DNA of 64,000 nt from Paulinella micropora (lineage: Eukaryota; Cercozoa; Imbricatea; Euglyphida), in the NCBI GenBank assembly GCA_009731375.1, contig BJOX01000166.1, positions 519,868 through 583,867 on the forward strand, in the 5' to 3' direction. Positions 21,251 to 32,214 of this stretch are shown piece after piece (positions within the stretch are counted from its first letter, which is position 1; each line of letters opens with the position of its first letter). The translations under genes and the position numbers were made by a program. The notes beneath the pieces are model-generated. The model was given only the letters and a program-made list of their open reading frames with translations. It made no database searches and was not told the origin of the DNA.

Positions 21251-22669
21251 GTTTCGAACAGGTTCTCAACAAGCTTGTATTCGCCATAAAAGCCTCTCTG
21301 AGCGTTGTTGTGTGGTGTCTTGGTTTGCTTGCAGTGTTCGCATGTGTCGACTGTGTCGGCAATGGATTTCTGCATGCCATGCCACCAAAACCTGCGTGAA
21401 ACCATGACATTTTATCCCTTCCCGTGTGTGAGTTGAGAGCAGAGCGGTGAGTGGCTAAAAGGATCGCCTTGCGTAACTGGGTTGGTACCCACAGTGTCCA
21501 CTTTGAAGGCGTCTTTTCCCACTTACCGCCTGCCCCATCATACCACAGGAGGTTATCATGCCAGGTCATCGTTTTCTTATGGGCTCTTATTTCTCTCGTC
21601 TCAGGATTTGCTATCGGGTCAATAGCGTGAGCAATGAAGGGGCCCCATTCCTTAGAGCTCTTCGCCAACTGACCAAACACCTCGGGGCTCGCCACCGTCA
21701 TATCCATGTCATCCAGCTGGAGAGCACTGGTGACTAGGCTTATAGGCCCCTCTGTTCGGTGTGTTCGCCGACCTTTCAGGGTGAACATGCTGGGTACCCA
21801 GAACGACTGCGTCCTATCCGCGAAAAATGCGTTAAAGGAATGTTCATGTTCATGGGTCTGACCCGGTTTTATATCTCCCTCGCTGAGGATGTCCGACTGG
21901 ATGTCGATCTCCTCCAGCAAGTTTTGCCATTCCTCAGCTTCGTGTTGCGCGCAGCACACGCGACGTATGCATTGCAGCTGGTCCAACAGTTCAGCTTGAG
22001 AATCGGGTCTATATCCCGGTGTCCAGCTTTGCGCGTTGGTGGCCATGTATGCCATCCCCGCCGGCAACGTGTCTTTGAAATCTGCTGTATGCTCCGTGGC
22101 CGTCCAGTCATCATCGGCTGTCCATCCGACTAGGCAGGCCGTGGGAGTTTCTAATGCAAAGCGGTCTAATCCGTCGCCTACAGAGCCTTTCACCCGAGGC
22201 ATCCGTGATAGGCTATCTGGGACCGTATTTTCTTTACCTTTAATGTACTCGATGGGGAAATCATACAAGGCCAGCTCCGATTGCCATCTGGTCAGTCGTC
22301 CCGTATGTTCTCTGTCCATGAGCCATCTAAGGATGGCGTGATCTGTTTGAACCAATATGTTCGGAGCACCCCACAAGTACTCCCTCAGCCGACTGAACGC
22401 CCAAACTATCGCCACGCTTCGCGTTGTCTGGTTCAGTAGTTGACTTGTTCGGGCGTCAACTTCTTGCTGACGAACATGATCGGTCTCAACTGTTTGTGGT
22501 CAGAGCCGTATTGTTGCAAGACGGCCCCGACCGCGTATTTCGAAAAAAAAAAAAAATCGGTTGCTACCACAAAACGCTTCTCAAAGTCGGGGAGAACCAA
22601 GACCCATCCGCCCTCTGTGAGGGGGTCTCGTGTCAACGCCTGTATACATCCGCCGCCTTTGGCGGCCAT
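21240..22669 (-). pseudogene. RNase H, linker and integrase zinc domain of element C
   Basis: Pieces 22669-22433 and 22415-21240. RNase H words: FVVATD near 22560, QLRPIMFVSKKL, then AIVWAFSRLREYLWG and QTDHAILRWLM, ending GKENTVPDSLSRM. A 14-A run at 22543-22556 sits in the active-site strand and replaces the usual DAS residues by Phe codons on this strand. The linker carries KWTLWVP, shared with element A, and the HHCC zinc domain begins with HRSALNSH near 21440 but loses its frame before the two cysteines. Confidence 0.75.
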
Positions 22670-24166
22670 TTGCCATCCGGGTCGTGAAGGCAGAAGTCCC
22701 GTAATGGTTTGACAAAGTCCTGGAAGTTCGGGATAAATTCCGAGTACACCTGTGCCATACAGAGGAAAAAGTGCAGCGCTGTGCGTGTGTTTGGGCGTGG
22801 AAGGGAACGGATAGCGTCCCGCTTCTCCGGCTTCAACACTATTACCCCATCCTTGACTCTGTACCCTAGATAATCGATGTGGTCCTTAGCGAACGAACAC
22901 TTCTCTAGGTTCAACCTGAGGCCGAAGGCTTCTAGGCGTCTCAAGATCCGACACGTGAGCTAGGTGCTCCGCTTCTGTCTTTGAATAAATAACGATATCA
23001 TCGATGTAACAAAGGCTATACCGGTTAGTATGTCCGTAAGTTTCGGTGAACTTCGGATCACCGTACTTCGGGTCGGACAGAGCTTGATTCATGCAATCCT
23101 GAAAGATAGCCGGGGCGGTTTTCAATCCCATCGGGAGGACTGTCCACTGGTACAGTCTCCCGCCGACGGCGAAGGCCGTCAGTGCCCGACTCTCCACATC
23201 CAAAGGGATGTTCCAGAATCCATTCTTCAAGCCTAGCTTTGTAAAGAACTTAGCATCCCGGAGTCGGTTGAGGCCATCCCGCATACGGGGTATTGGTGCC
23301 TCGACGCTCTTGATGATCTTATTGAGCCTCGTGTAGTTGATGCAAAATCGTTGCTTGCCATCCGGCTTTGGCGCAAGCCGAACCGGTGATCGGTACTCCG
23401 ACCATGACGGTTCTATTAGCCGTTTAGCCAACATATCTTGGATCATTTCCTCGCAGATCTGCTCCTCCTTGTAACTGAGGCGCGATCCGCGGAGACGAGG
23501 CATCGTCTGTCCCACTTGTCGCTCTATCTTAGCAGCGGTGTGCGTCACCCCGCCGGCTACAAGGGGTCCAAACAGTGTCTTATTCTTCAGAAACTGAGCC
23601 TTGAGACCCCGAACAAAGTCTGGTGACCCTGACTGTCGTGCCACGACTTCGTCGATGATCTCTTCGACCGGTTTCTGGTCTCTCGGGTCATCCGGGTACT
23701 CTAAGATGGAGTCCGGATCCTCAACCTCATCCTTCGCGTCCCTGCCTAGGTATCGCGTGGTGGACTGGTTGTCCCATGTTGCAAATTCCTGAAGTTCTAT
23801 TAACATATCGGCGTATTGTTTCGCTGCCGACTTGTGAAAGAACCCCGGAAAGATCTGAAAGGCAATATCCCGCATGTCATCTACCTTTCGGGTCAGTAGT
23901 TTGGTTCTGTATGCCAGACCATCCTGCCTTGATCCTAATCGGAATGCAATGAGTGGTTTAGCCTGTCGACTAGGTATCGGTATCGGGTCATCGACCACCC
24001 TATCCAATACATCCCTCCACCACATCACGGTGGGGTGTATCGGGAGTATAATGGTGATGTCTTCGCCCCGATCCAACCTGTCAGCCAGAAGTTTCGGCAC
24101 CTTCGACAGGTTCTCGGGCTGCATAGGCTCCAATCCCTTGTACCTTAGTTTTAACTTTTCCATCAC
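22633..24166 (-). pseudogene. Reverse transcriptase of element C
   Basis: Piece 24166-22886 holds the RT palm: RLAPKPDGKQRF, LGLKNGFWNIPLD, LPMGLKTAPAIFQ and YIDD (in LCYIDDIVIYS near 22995). The thumb/connection continues in another frame from 22944 to 22633 (KCSFAKDHIDYLGY, MAQVYSEFIPNF). The frameshift lies in 22886-22944. Otherwise close to the gypsy consensus and clearly related to the RT of element A. Confidence 0.85.
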
Positions 24167-24328
24167 ATTATCGTCCTCTGTGAGGCGTTTAGATGCATGG
24201 AAAACAAGCTCGATTTGACCCTTATGAATTCATGTGGCCGTTTCTGCCCACCCCCATATAGGTAGGTTTGGTCAAAGCCGTGCCATGATTCATCCTGCTT
24301 CCGCAGCAGCAAGATTTGGGCCTCGCGC

Positions 24329-25786
24329 TCAGCTGCTAAATCCTCGAAGCCCGCCCATGGGCCGGTCAGCTCCGGGACATAAACATTCGTGTATACCCAT
24401 GCTGTGCCAGCGGGCGTAACACGCTGCTGTGTCCGTCCGTATACCATGCGGTATGGGGGGTGCGGGCGGGATCAAGGTCACCTGCGCTCTCCCCCTATAC
24501 GGATGATCTACCGGACGTTCTGGACTAGGATTAAGTATGGGGTATTCCGCCACTTGTCGGCCCCTTCCATACTTAATTACATCCTGCCCTAATAAAAGCT
24601 GAGCTTCCATCATCTTCAGATCAGGTTTACCCAGCACTATCGTTCCCGGGAAATCTGGCACTACCAAGACGTGTATTGTGTACGTCATGCCAGTCGGGAA
24701 TTCCACCGTCAACGGTATACGACCAATGATCGCACTTCTTCCGTCGTTAGCACCCCGGATATATCCGAGCTTCCCTTCGCGCGTGAAATCGAATAACTTT
24801 CCGAATTTATCTATAAATCTTTTTCCCGCGAAGGTGATTTGTGCCATGCTATCGTTACCGGTGTCCAGGTGGGCGTTGAGCTCCCGCCAAAATAGACGGG
24901 TGTAGCTCATGTCCCTTGCCTCCGCTGCAGGGAGGTCCTGGGGTTCGGCTGTCGACATGAGGGCTTGTTGCAGTTCCATCTCAGCATACCTGCGTGCCAT
25001 CCGGCGTTGTGCATCGCCAAGCTTGTCCGCGTCCACCAAGGGTGTTAGTCCCATCTCGCTAACTACCGCCGGAGCAACGCTTGGGCCATCCCGTGGGCCC
25101 GGGAGCACTACAGGATTCTGTGCTGTGAACCTTGTTGCCCTGGCTTTAATGTTAATCACCTTGTTCTCAAAAAGCGCTGTTTTCTGTAGTGAGGCGACTG
25201 GGATGGAACCTGCCTTGCTTACGCAGGTGTCCGCTGTGCGGACACGGCAACTTAGCCAGTCCATTTTACCATCATCCTCACTAGCCGCCTCTGCGACATT
25301 GCCTTCGGGTGGAGATGGGTGAGGGTCCGCCTGTACATTATTGCGGATGGTCGTCACCTCAGGTGAAGGTGTACGGCCACGACTACTGTTGTGCCCCTCT
25401 GTTATCTCTGCGCTCACCCCTGCCGTAGCAGTACTATTGAATGTGATCGAGGGGTCTGTGACCCCCGCAAAACTATCTACTTGCGGTGTAGAAGGGGGCG
25501 CAGCAACCCTAGCCGTCGGTGACTCGATACTGACTTGTGTCACCTGACCTGGCGTTGGTGTAGCCTCCATTCTCACTGTCTTATCTACTACTGGTGCGGG
25601 TGGGGACACAGCAACCCTAGCCGTCGGTGACTCAATATCGGCTTGTGTCACCTGACCTGGCGTTGGTGTGGCCTCCGTTACCATCACCCTAGTAACTAGT
25701 GTTTCTGTTACTACTGCGCCTGTCCCGACAACTAGTCCATCACCCTCTGCGGTGGCTATCGTTTCCAACGGGTGTGCAAAATGCAC
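24329..25786 (-). CDS. Protease-containing N-terminal part of Pol, element C
   Basis: 485 codons open; the first residue shown by the frame is not an ATG, so the start is uncertain. The N-terminal ~170 residues are Thr/Pro/Val-rich with an imperfect duplicated unit (ATPTPGQVTQ...IESPTARVA twice). The C-terminal half has an aspartic protease: LDTGNDSMAQITFAGKRF with the catalytic DTG kept, then VVPDFPGTIVLGKPD. The RT piece begins just downstream (24166) in another frame. Unlike element A the protease active site is intact. Confidence 0.7.
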   Translation of the reverse strand: MHFAHPLETIATAEGDGLVVGTGAVVTETLVTRVMVTEATPTPGQVTQADIESPTARVAVSPPAPVVDKTVRMEATPTPGQVTQVSIESPTARVAAPPSTPQVDSFAGVTDPSITFNSTATAGVSAEITEGHNSSRGRTPSPEVTTIRNNVQADPHPSPPEGNVAEAASEDDGKMDWLSCRVRTADTCVSKAGSIPVASLQKTALFENKVINIKARATRFTAQNPVVLPGPRDGPSVAPAVVSEMGLTPLVDADKLGDAQRRMARRYAEMELQQALMSTAEPQDLPAAEARDMSYTRLFWRELNAHLDTGNDSMAQITFAGKRFIDKFGKLFDFTREGKLGYIRGANDGRSAIIGRIPLTVEFPTGMTYTIHVLVVPDFPGTIVLGKPDLKMMEAQLLLGQDVIKYGRGRQVAEYPILNPSPERPVDHPYRGRAQVTLIPPAPPIPHGIRTDTAACYARWHSMGIHECLCPGADRPMGGLRGFSS

Positions 25787-25948
25787 CCGCTTACGTGCCC
25801 CGGGGTGTGTCCTTTCCGTTGATTGTCTAGGACTTGAATTTGCGCTTCATGGAGGACTTGTGTCCTGCTGGCTGGCCTTGGCCTGCACAACACATGTGAC
25901 GCGTTGCTTGCGTTTGCGTTTGCGTTTGCGTGTGGTGGGCTTACCCAT

Positions 25949-26575
25949 CTAGCTCAGGAGTGTCTCCTGACCGGGCATGTATGCCGCGAACTTGTCGGCC
26001 GCCGGGAATTGGCTCTTGAGCATTTCGGCTTCCGCATCGAAGGCGGCGCACCAACTCGCCCCGTGCCCGTTTGGCATCAGAGAGACCCGTCCGTGTTCAT
26101 CAACGTCCGGGAATGGCAAGTTCATGTGTGCCTGCTGTTTCGGGCAAGGCACCCAATCGCCAGCTTCCGGCCTCTTGACCTTCGACTCTCCCGCCTTGTA
26201 TCTGCGTATATACCGCCTCATCGCTATTGGGTGCTGTGGGGTGCCCGGGAATGTGTGCCATCGTTGACACGACTTTCCCATGAGGCAAGGCCACACCCAA
26301 AATCGACGTTCTGGTAAGCAATTAAAAGCCGGTGCGTGGTGAAAATAATCACACAAAGTATTAGACTTGACAGTTGGCAGGTTGCCAAGGTCGTCTAACC
26401 TCTGTACCCCGTACGGGCATCCAGCCGGACCAGGGTCGATGGCTAATGAGCTGAGAGGTTGATTGGTTTGCCGTGGGATTGTATGTGTTTTCTTTTTCTT
26501 TGTCGTCACTGCTTGTGTCAAGCACGATGTTATACAACACGACAACCAACTCACACCCAACACAACAATCAACAA
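25949..26575 (-). CDS. ORF upstream of protease in element C, unknown
   Basis: About 208 codons open on the minus strand, with a hydrophobic start (no ATG; LIVVLGVSWLSCC) and ten or so cysteines, Trp and Tyr-rich in the second half (ERRFWVWPC, MRRYIRRYKAGE). It occupies the place of gag but shows no capsid or zinc-knuckle motif that I recognise. May be a decayed Gag, an exon, or chance. Confidence 0.35.
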   Translation of the reverse strand: MLIVVLGVSWLSCCITSCLTQAVTTKKKKTHTIPRQTNQPLSSLAIDPGPAGCPYGVQRLDDLGNLPTVKSNTLCDYFHHAPAFNCLPERRFWVWPCLMGKSCQRWHTFPGTPQHPIAMRRYIRRYKAGESKVKRPEAGDWVPCPKQQAHMNLPFPDVDEHGRVSLMPNGHGASWCAAFDAEAEMLKSQFPAADKFAAYMPGQETLLS

Positions 26576-27540
26576 ATAACAGTCAAGGAATTGGTGGACT
26601 CACCCTCCCCCTCTGTCGGGGGAAGCCTTGCTGTTCCTTCTGCCAAGCCAGACGATGTGTACGTGTGCACCCTGACAAAGTACACCACACTTGTGCTTCA
26701 CAAACAAGTCGGTTAGCAACCTTACTCCACCCTCGTGCGTACACGATCAAGAATCGCTCAAAAAGGTTTTCAATGATCCTTTCCGGGCTCAGCCCGATAG
26801 GTCACTGTTATTGTCCTTTTGTGAAAGAACCTTTCCCAACTCAAAAACCAACCGAAGCTTTGCCTTTTTGAGTTATGGGGGGTGTGTTTGTGAGTGTTCT
26901 CGTGTGTGTGTATGTGTTTGCGTGTACCGAGTGCTGCTGACTCTTCACACAACAACAGCTGATGCCTTGTGAGTTGCTCGGTGTCCGAATTTTTTTTTGT
27001 TCTTGGTGACCTATTTGACACCACACACACGTTGTTAGTGCTTGGGTGTGATGTGAGGTGTGTGTCTCGTCTGTGTGTCTACGAGAGTGTGTATGCCTGT
27101 GTGTGTACCGAGTGCTGGTGACTCTTCACACACTTGTCGTTGATGTCTTGGGAGCTGCTCGGTATCCGAGTTCTTGTCCTTGCTGACCTTGGTGACACCA
27201 CACAACACGTTTGGAGTGTTTGAGTGTGATGTGGGGTGTGTGTTTCGTTGTTTGTGAACAAAAATAAAAATTGTTCCCAAAACACACTCCTTTTTAGCCT
27301 CCCTGTCTTCAATTTACACTCAATTCCCCCGGCCTATGTCTTAATAGACTGGCCTACCACCCCTTTGAGAGATGGCTACCTTCTTTGGTGTGGGATGGGT
27401 GTTGTTTGTCTAAAGAGGTTTTATGCCAAAAGAATAGGATTCTGTATGTGTGTTGTTTGTTTGTTTTTCTTCTGCCTCGTTGCACGTATTGACGTGTCAA
27501 CAACGTTTGTGTGTGTTACGTGTTTGTGGCAGTACAAACA
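26576..27540 (-). other. Leader of element C with 181-bp tandem repeat
   Basis: GT-rich leader. A unit beginning gtgtaccgagtgctg occurs at 26922 and at 27103 (period 181 bp) with moderate divergence. No gene recognised; + strand frames here are low complexity. Confidence 0.6.
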
Positions 27541-27544
27541 AGAG

Positions 27545-27885
27545 TTAGAGCGTGTAATTGTTGGTTATTCTCCTCGTGAGGAGTATGTGTAGGTATACGT
27601 GTAGGAGTGTTGACAGAATTGATAGGAGGGTGTTTTCCTTCTCCTTGTGTGTGTTTGTTAAGCACTCCTCCGGCTCGACAATGTATTGACAATCACACCA
27701 GTGAGCCCCCCTAATGTTTCTGTCCCACTGAGTACACTTTCTATGCACCTTACACACTCCAATCACACTGCTTGAGGTGTCAAAATCGTAGACACAACGA
27801 GTGTCTTGTCGTGCCGCTTTATGGGCCTCTGTGCAAGATTTCACTGTTGTTTTTGTGCACTGCAAGCTGCTAACACATCCCCAAC
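27545..27885 (-). CDS. Small Cys-rich ORF near the 5' end of element C
   Basis: Open on the minus strand after a TAG near 27895, without an ATG. Residues include about nine cysteines in ~75 positions (LQCTK, SCTEAH, TRCVYDFD, GVCKVHRKC, HWCDC, EEC), a disulfide-protein-like spacing. It lies ~100 bases from the PBS. It may be a 5' exon or a relic; I cannot assign a function. Confidence 0.3.
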
Positions 27886-27965
27886 TCTTTTCCTACACTC
27901 CTCCACTACCTTTCCTTCTTGCTTTGCTTAGGGGAGTTGCTGAATTGAAATTTGAGATATGAAAA

Positions 27966-27986
27966 TCTAGGCTGGGACTCCACTTT
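27966..27986 (-). promoter_or_regulatory. Primer binding site of element C
   Basis: On the minus strand tggagtcccagcctag follows four bases after the LTR end. Same TGGAGTC start as elements A and B. Confidence 0.6.
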
Positions 27987-28366
27987 TGTCGGTTCTAATC
28001 AAAAGATATTATTTAATGTAAGCCGGGGTATTTATCCTTCCAATTCCACAGCACTTTGAAAATAACCTAATCTTCCTCCTCCACAAAGAGAGGAAACCAG
28101 TATGGCGAAAAATGTAGGAGACTGTCAGAGCCAAGCAACAAAAAGGGAAAAGAGAGGCATTTCCCAGTGTCACCCCTAACGATATCATTATACGGCTTAA
28201 AAAAGTAGCACCGGTTATGAATCGTAATATTATCGTTTTCAACCGGCTCAAAAGTATATAAATAAAAACGGATATAACATCTTAAAGAGATATAGCTCTT
28301 CTATACATCACCGTGTATAGGGCCGGGTATAAGAAAAGGTCGCATATTTACCTATCTGCGCTTACA
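27987..28366 (-). repeat. 5' LTR of element C
   Basis: 380 bp, pair of 15068-15446. Differences include a missing gcgg at 28125 relative to the other LTR and an extra ccgg near 28324. Confidence 0.85.
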
Positions 28367-28561
28367 ACTTTTTTGACTACTGCGTCAGCATAAGTTAAGT
28401 TGGTTAAAGGGATACAAAGTTAGTATTGCGTTAGTGCATATAGTTGTTAGTACGGCTCCGGTAATTTCTGAATAGGGCTACACATATTTACCATCATATA
28501 TGCAAGGTTAGTAGCATAAGGTAGATGGGGCCGTTATTCCTAAATAGGGGGAGCAATGGTT
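28367..28561. other. Spacer between elements C and B
   Basis: AT-rich, starts with the ACTTTTT shared with the other flank of element C. No gene. Confidence 0.4.
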
Positions 28562-28643
28562 AATTTATTGAATTAACAATAGTATTTAGTCACTGATATG
28601 ATACCGGCCCACCCCAGTGACAATTACCTATTTTTACCTATAT
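28562..28643 (+). repeat. Dispersed ~75-bp repeat, copy 2
   Basis: Same block as 3177-3248 and here directly adjacent to the LTR of element B. Confidence 0.75.
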
Positions 28644-28893
28644 TGTAGGCATCACCCCCCCGGATAGCCGGTAAAAAGTACAGTTTTTCGGGTGTCAGGT
28701 GCACCTAGTTTTTTTCCCAGTATTTCAATATCGTTTGGCCGGATTTGACCTAATGCCATTTTAACCGTGGTCTGTGGCCGCTTTCTTTTTCGGCTTCACT
28801 GAGCTAATATAACGAGACATCATTCTCCTTTGGGGGATTTGTGTCTGGTTGTATTACCGACTTTTTATCGAGCTATCTTCAGGGATTGTAACA
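28644..28893 (+). repeat. LTR of element B
   Basis: About 250 bp, TGTAGGCATC...TTGTAACA. Shares cactgagctaatataacgag and following bases with the LTRs of element A; the U3 part differs. Confidence 0.7.
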
Positions 28894-29655
28894 TTGGAGT
28901 CACCAGCACAAGGCTGATTTCTTTTCTGGCTTGTTTTTGGAACAGCAGAAAGAAAAATTGGACAGACCTATCTCTTCTGAGTAGGTGTTCCAAAAAACAA
29001 ATACTCCAGCACATCCCCACACAGCTCCTTTTGCAAAACCAGACGTCTAGGCGTTTGTGAGTAGGTGTCTCAGTACCCTCTACACAGCCTGTATCTGTGT
29101 CCTCATAAGGAGGCCAGACACCAGACCTCATAGCTGTTCTTGTGTTCTCTCTTGAGACAGAGACAGAGTAGGTCAACAGACGTACAAACAAACACTCACA
29201 GTTACAAACAAACTTGAAGGACACGAGCGTAGTACTCCTCCTTTCAAGTCTGTGCACTTAGTTGCCTCTCAAAACACATACATCAGAGTATTTTTGCAAA
29301 TCTCTGACTGTTTTTCGACAATAGGTCTGAACAAGTGTCAGACGACAGGTCGACTTCTCAAGGAGTGCTTCTCGAGCCTCTTTGACATTATCTGTACGTA
29401 GGTCCTCGTACCTCATAACAGATACAACAACAAAAAGAGAAAAAGAAAAGAGGAGTGGAGAAGGAGATCAAGTTTTCAGAGAAAGTCGTATAGACTACTT
29501 CTTTCTCACAAACAAAAACACATAAGACATAGAGGTGAGACTCTCTCTCTCTCTACACTGTCTTTTCATCTTTCCTCTCTATTCGTTCCTCAGAGACGAA
29601 CAGAGTAATTACGGAGTAGAAACAGATCTATCTCCTTTGTATTCCTTCAGAGACC
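28894..29655 (+). other. PBS and leader of element B
   Basis: ttggagtcaccagcac follows the LTR (PBS, TGGAGTC as in A and C). The rest is an untranslated purine-rich leader ending at the gag ATG, similar in layout to that of element A. Confidence 0.6.
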
Positions 29656-31638
29656 ATGTCTTCTAGGTCTGAAGAAGCATATTGGAATGAAGAAGGAGGA
29701 GAGAATGAGAGAACCCCAATAGACCAGGAGGATAACGTTGGCCCTCTTGGGGACGGGGGAGATCTGGCAGTGCCTTCCTATGAAACAGGAGGACCAGAGG
29801 ACCGACTGCTCGCCCCTGGGCGGATGGGAGAGTCGGAAGTCGAGAAGGAGAGGAGCGAGGAGGAAGCGAGGTTTGTGGCCGAATATGGCAATCTAAGTGA
29901 GAAGGAGTTTGAGGATAAAATAGGGAAGGATGAGGCCTATAAATGGCTATTCATTCCCCCAGAAATACGATGGGGAGATCCCTTGAGAAAGGAGGATATC
30001 TGTTACCCCCTCCCAAAACAAGCCCTGTCTCTTGCAAAATTCCTCAGAGACGACAGTGCACAGTTACAGGTGCAACATGTCTCATTTGGGGACAATATGT
30101 CTTTACTGGAGCTTCTCGACCTCACATGGAAAGTGTTCGAGTGTGCTATACTCTATGAGTACCAGTCTAACAAGACTGTCCTGCCATGGGATTCAAGAGC
30201 ACTGGCTAGGTTGCTCGATCCTGGTCAGGATATCGAATCAATCAAAAGAGGGGAAGGGGAGTTTAAGTCCAGGAACGTCCGAGGACAGATTAATGTCATG
30301 GATATACCCCTGAGACTTATGGAGATCAAGGTGGTGGACTTGAATTAACTCCAACAAACCCCGATTTATGGCAGGGACCTTCACCCGGCCCTGAAAGAAA
30401 TAGAAGGCGAAGCTGGAGGGGTGACGAAGATTAAGAAGTTGCATGCGGCCTTGCAGAAGGACGACGCATGGAAGAGGTGGGCTTTCACCAAGGATCATAC
30501 GATCTTGGAGGGAACGGCCGCACCCGCCCTCACCAATAAAGCGGGAGAGAAGGAGTTGGCGGAGAAGGCTCTGTTCCTTCGGAAGGCTGCCGAGCTCATG
30601 TCTTTTTTTCATCATGCTCAAGACCTGCATATCAGGGAAAGAGCAGAGGAGAAAGAAAAGAAGGAGTTGGAGGCAAAGATGGCATTGGCTAAGGCGACGG
30701 CTACGAGACAGGCACCTTCCTCTGGGCCTTTTATGTCTCCCCCTGGGTACGTCCCGTCAGCCCATACAGCCCCTCCTGCCCCTACGACTAGCTCAGCGCC
30801 TACCACTGTCATTGTCAACAATAATGACAAGAAGGACAGACAGGCTATCATTAACGCCTTCCAAAAATATACCAAGTCCGATGCCACTGCTCTGACGCTG
30901 TTCGCAGAGACAGCGAGTCAGAAGGACACGGATGCGAACCTTCGAGACAAGCTCCGAAGAATTGATGCTTGTATGAAGCAGCATCCAACGGACGAAACAC
31001 AGGAGTATGAGGCGTTGTCCACCTTGTTGGACCCATCAATCCTCACACAAGGATTTGATGTTGTGGAATACAAGGCGTTGCGAGCGGTAGAGGTGTCGGC
31101 TAGGAGAGCAGCCTCAGACCTGCAGTGCACGGTGCCAGTTGCCGTCCTCTTGCAATACTTTAAAACTCATGGGTATCAGCATCTGTGTACTGGTACTTTG
31201 ATTGGGTTTGAGATTTTTCAAGAGGTGAACGAAGGGCTGGGCATTAGCGCGAGGTTGGCAGCGATCCTCACTGAGGTCAGCGCCAAGTACGGGCTCTTTT
31301 ATAGCCGGAAGTCTATCATTTTGTACTTCCTGAGTGCTTTGTGTACACGACACCCGAGCAAGCTCGCAAGGATCATACAGTCCTGTCCGACCTTCGCGGC
31401 GGTGAAGACGGCGGATTTTTTAGAAACGAATATATACGAGAGGGCCGTAGCGGCTGTTCAGCCGAGCGACCTGTATAGGGAGGTGCTCGAAGCGTGTTCC
31501 GACTTGGACACGGCCATCGAGTCATTCTCCAGTGCCGCGACACAAGGGGTTGGAGGTGCTCAAGCAGCACATACAACTCGGTCGGCGGGTCAAAAGAGGG
31601 GGAGAGACGAGCCGACGCGAGGTCTTCCCGCCTTTTAA
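29656..31638 (+). pseudogene. Gag-like protein of element B (one in-frame stop, 3' truncated)
   Basis: Homologue of the 874-aa protein of element A. The frame from the ATG at 29656 meets a TAA at 30346-30348 and continues in the same frame to 31638. Conserved parts: PPEIRWGDPL region, a coiled-coil Glu/Lys stretch near 30640-30680, a Pro-rich linker, then the core including GYQHLCTGTLIGFEIF near 31171 and SIILYFLSAL. The CCCH finger and RGG tail of A are missing because the element is cut at ~31638, a few codons after the core. The core conservation, with strong divergence elsewhere, marks it as the functional domain. Confidence 0.75.
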
Positions 31639-31639
31639 C

Positions 31640-31777
31640 AAAACTATTTCGAATATTTTCAATTTCCGCGAAAGTTTCTTTCTTCGTTCCCTTTCTTATT
31701 TTTCTATAAATAGGTATATCATGAATATCGTCTCTAAATTTTCTTAAATCATTGTTTAGTTTTTCAATCTCTCTCAT
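31640..31777 (-). pseudogene. Truncated viral gene, N-terminus only
   Basis: ATG at 31777; ~46 residues (MREIEKLNNDLRKFRDD..., charged, helical) remain before the frame runs into retroelement B. The loss of the rest marks the junction between the viral DNA and the retroelement. Family unknown. Confidence 0.5.
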
Positions 31778-31787
31778 TGTATCTCAC

Positions 31788-32007
31788 TTAATGAAATGTC
31801 ATTGGTTGGCTTAATAGCGGTTTTTTTTCTGAAGGTTTAAACTTAGGTGGTGGTTTCGTAGTTTTCTTAATTTTTTTCTTTTCCGAAACCATCTTCCCAT
31901 AATGTTCCATCAATAAGCAGGTCTGACTTTTTTGATTTGCTGATTTTCGGACATCGTCTCCGTTTTTCTTCACCTAATACCTTTCTCAGGACTTTTACGG
32001 TCGGCAT
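31788..32007 (-). pseudogene. Small basic viral protein, frameshifted
   Basis: Starts ATG 32007 (MPTVKVLRKVLGEEKRRR). The first frame stops at 31867; the overlapping frame to 31788 is Lys/Pro-rich (KKTTKPPPKFKPSEKKP). Likely one ~70-residue basic protein with a shift in an A-rich run near 31870. Unknown role. Confidence 0.4.
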
Positions 32008-32123
32008 TGTATATAAAAAAATATTTTCATATTTTGTATAAATGGACAATAAACATATAATTATTAATGCGGAAGACACACCTACGGAGAATTAGTTAAA
32101 ACAAAAGAAGAAGAAGCACTAGA

Positions 32124-32214
32124 AATCCATCATCAGAAAAAGAACCCGAAAATATGGAACACGATATAATTATATGGGTTGATAATCCATCATCAGAAAA
32201 AGAACCCGAAAATA
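32124..32214 (+). repeat. 31-bp direct repeat, period 60
   Basis: aatccatcatcagaaaaaga... occurs at 32124-32154 and 32184-32214, in a frame reading NPSSEKEPEN twice. It sits where the N-terminus of the integrase should be, suggesting a duplication/deletion event. Confidence 0.85.

Larger units (their letters stand above)
15068..28366 (-). mobile_element. LTR retrotransposon C (Ty3/gypsy type), 13.3 kb, minus strand
   Basis: LTRs at 27987-28366 (5') and 15068-15446 (3'), PBS at 27966-27983, PPT at 15447-15462, and pol on the minus strand in the order PR, RT, RNase H, IN. Both flanks carry ACTTT(TT), consistent with a target duplication blurred by the T-run. The element is large because it has a ~2 kb leader and an additional ORF of ~2.6 kb between IN and the 3' LTR. 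Frames are broken at several places and the LTRs differ by roughly a dozen changes, so it is not recent. Confidence 0.85.
28644..31638 (+). mobile_element. LTR retrotransposon B, 5' part only
   Basis: 5' LTR (28644-28893), PBS, leader and gag, related to element A. The element stops inside the end of gag at about 31638, where GC-balanced sequence gives way to AT-rich viral-type DNA. No pol and no 3' LTR in the window. Confidence 0.75.

Noticed and set aside
27236-27592. 118-aa + strand ORF in the leader of element C
   Set aside because: Cys/Val/Phe-rich translation of GT-rich leader, antisense to the element, no motif.
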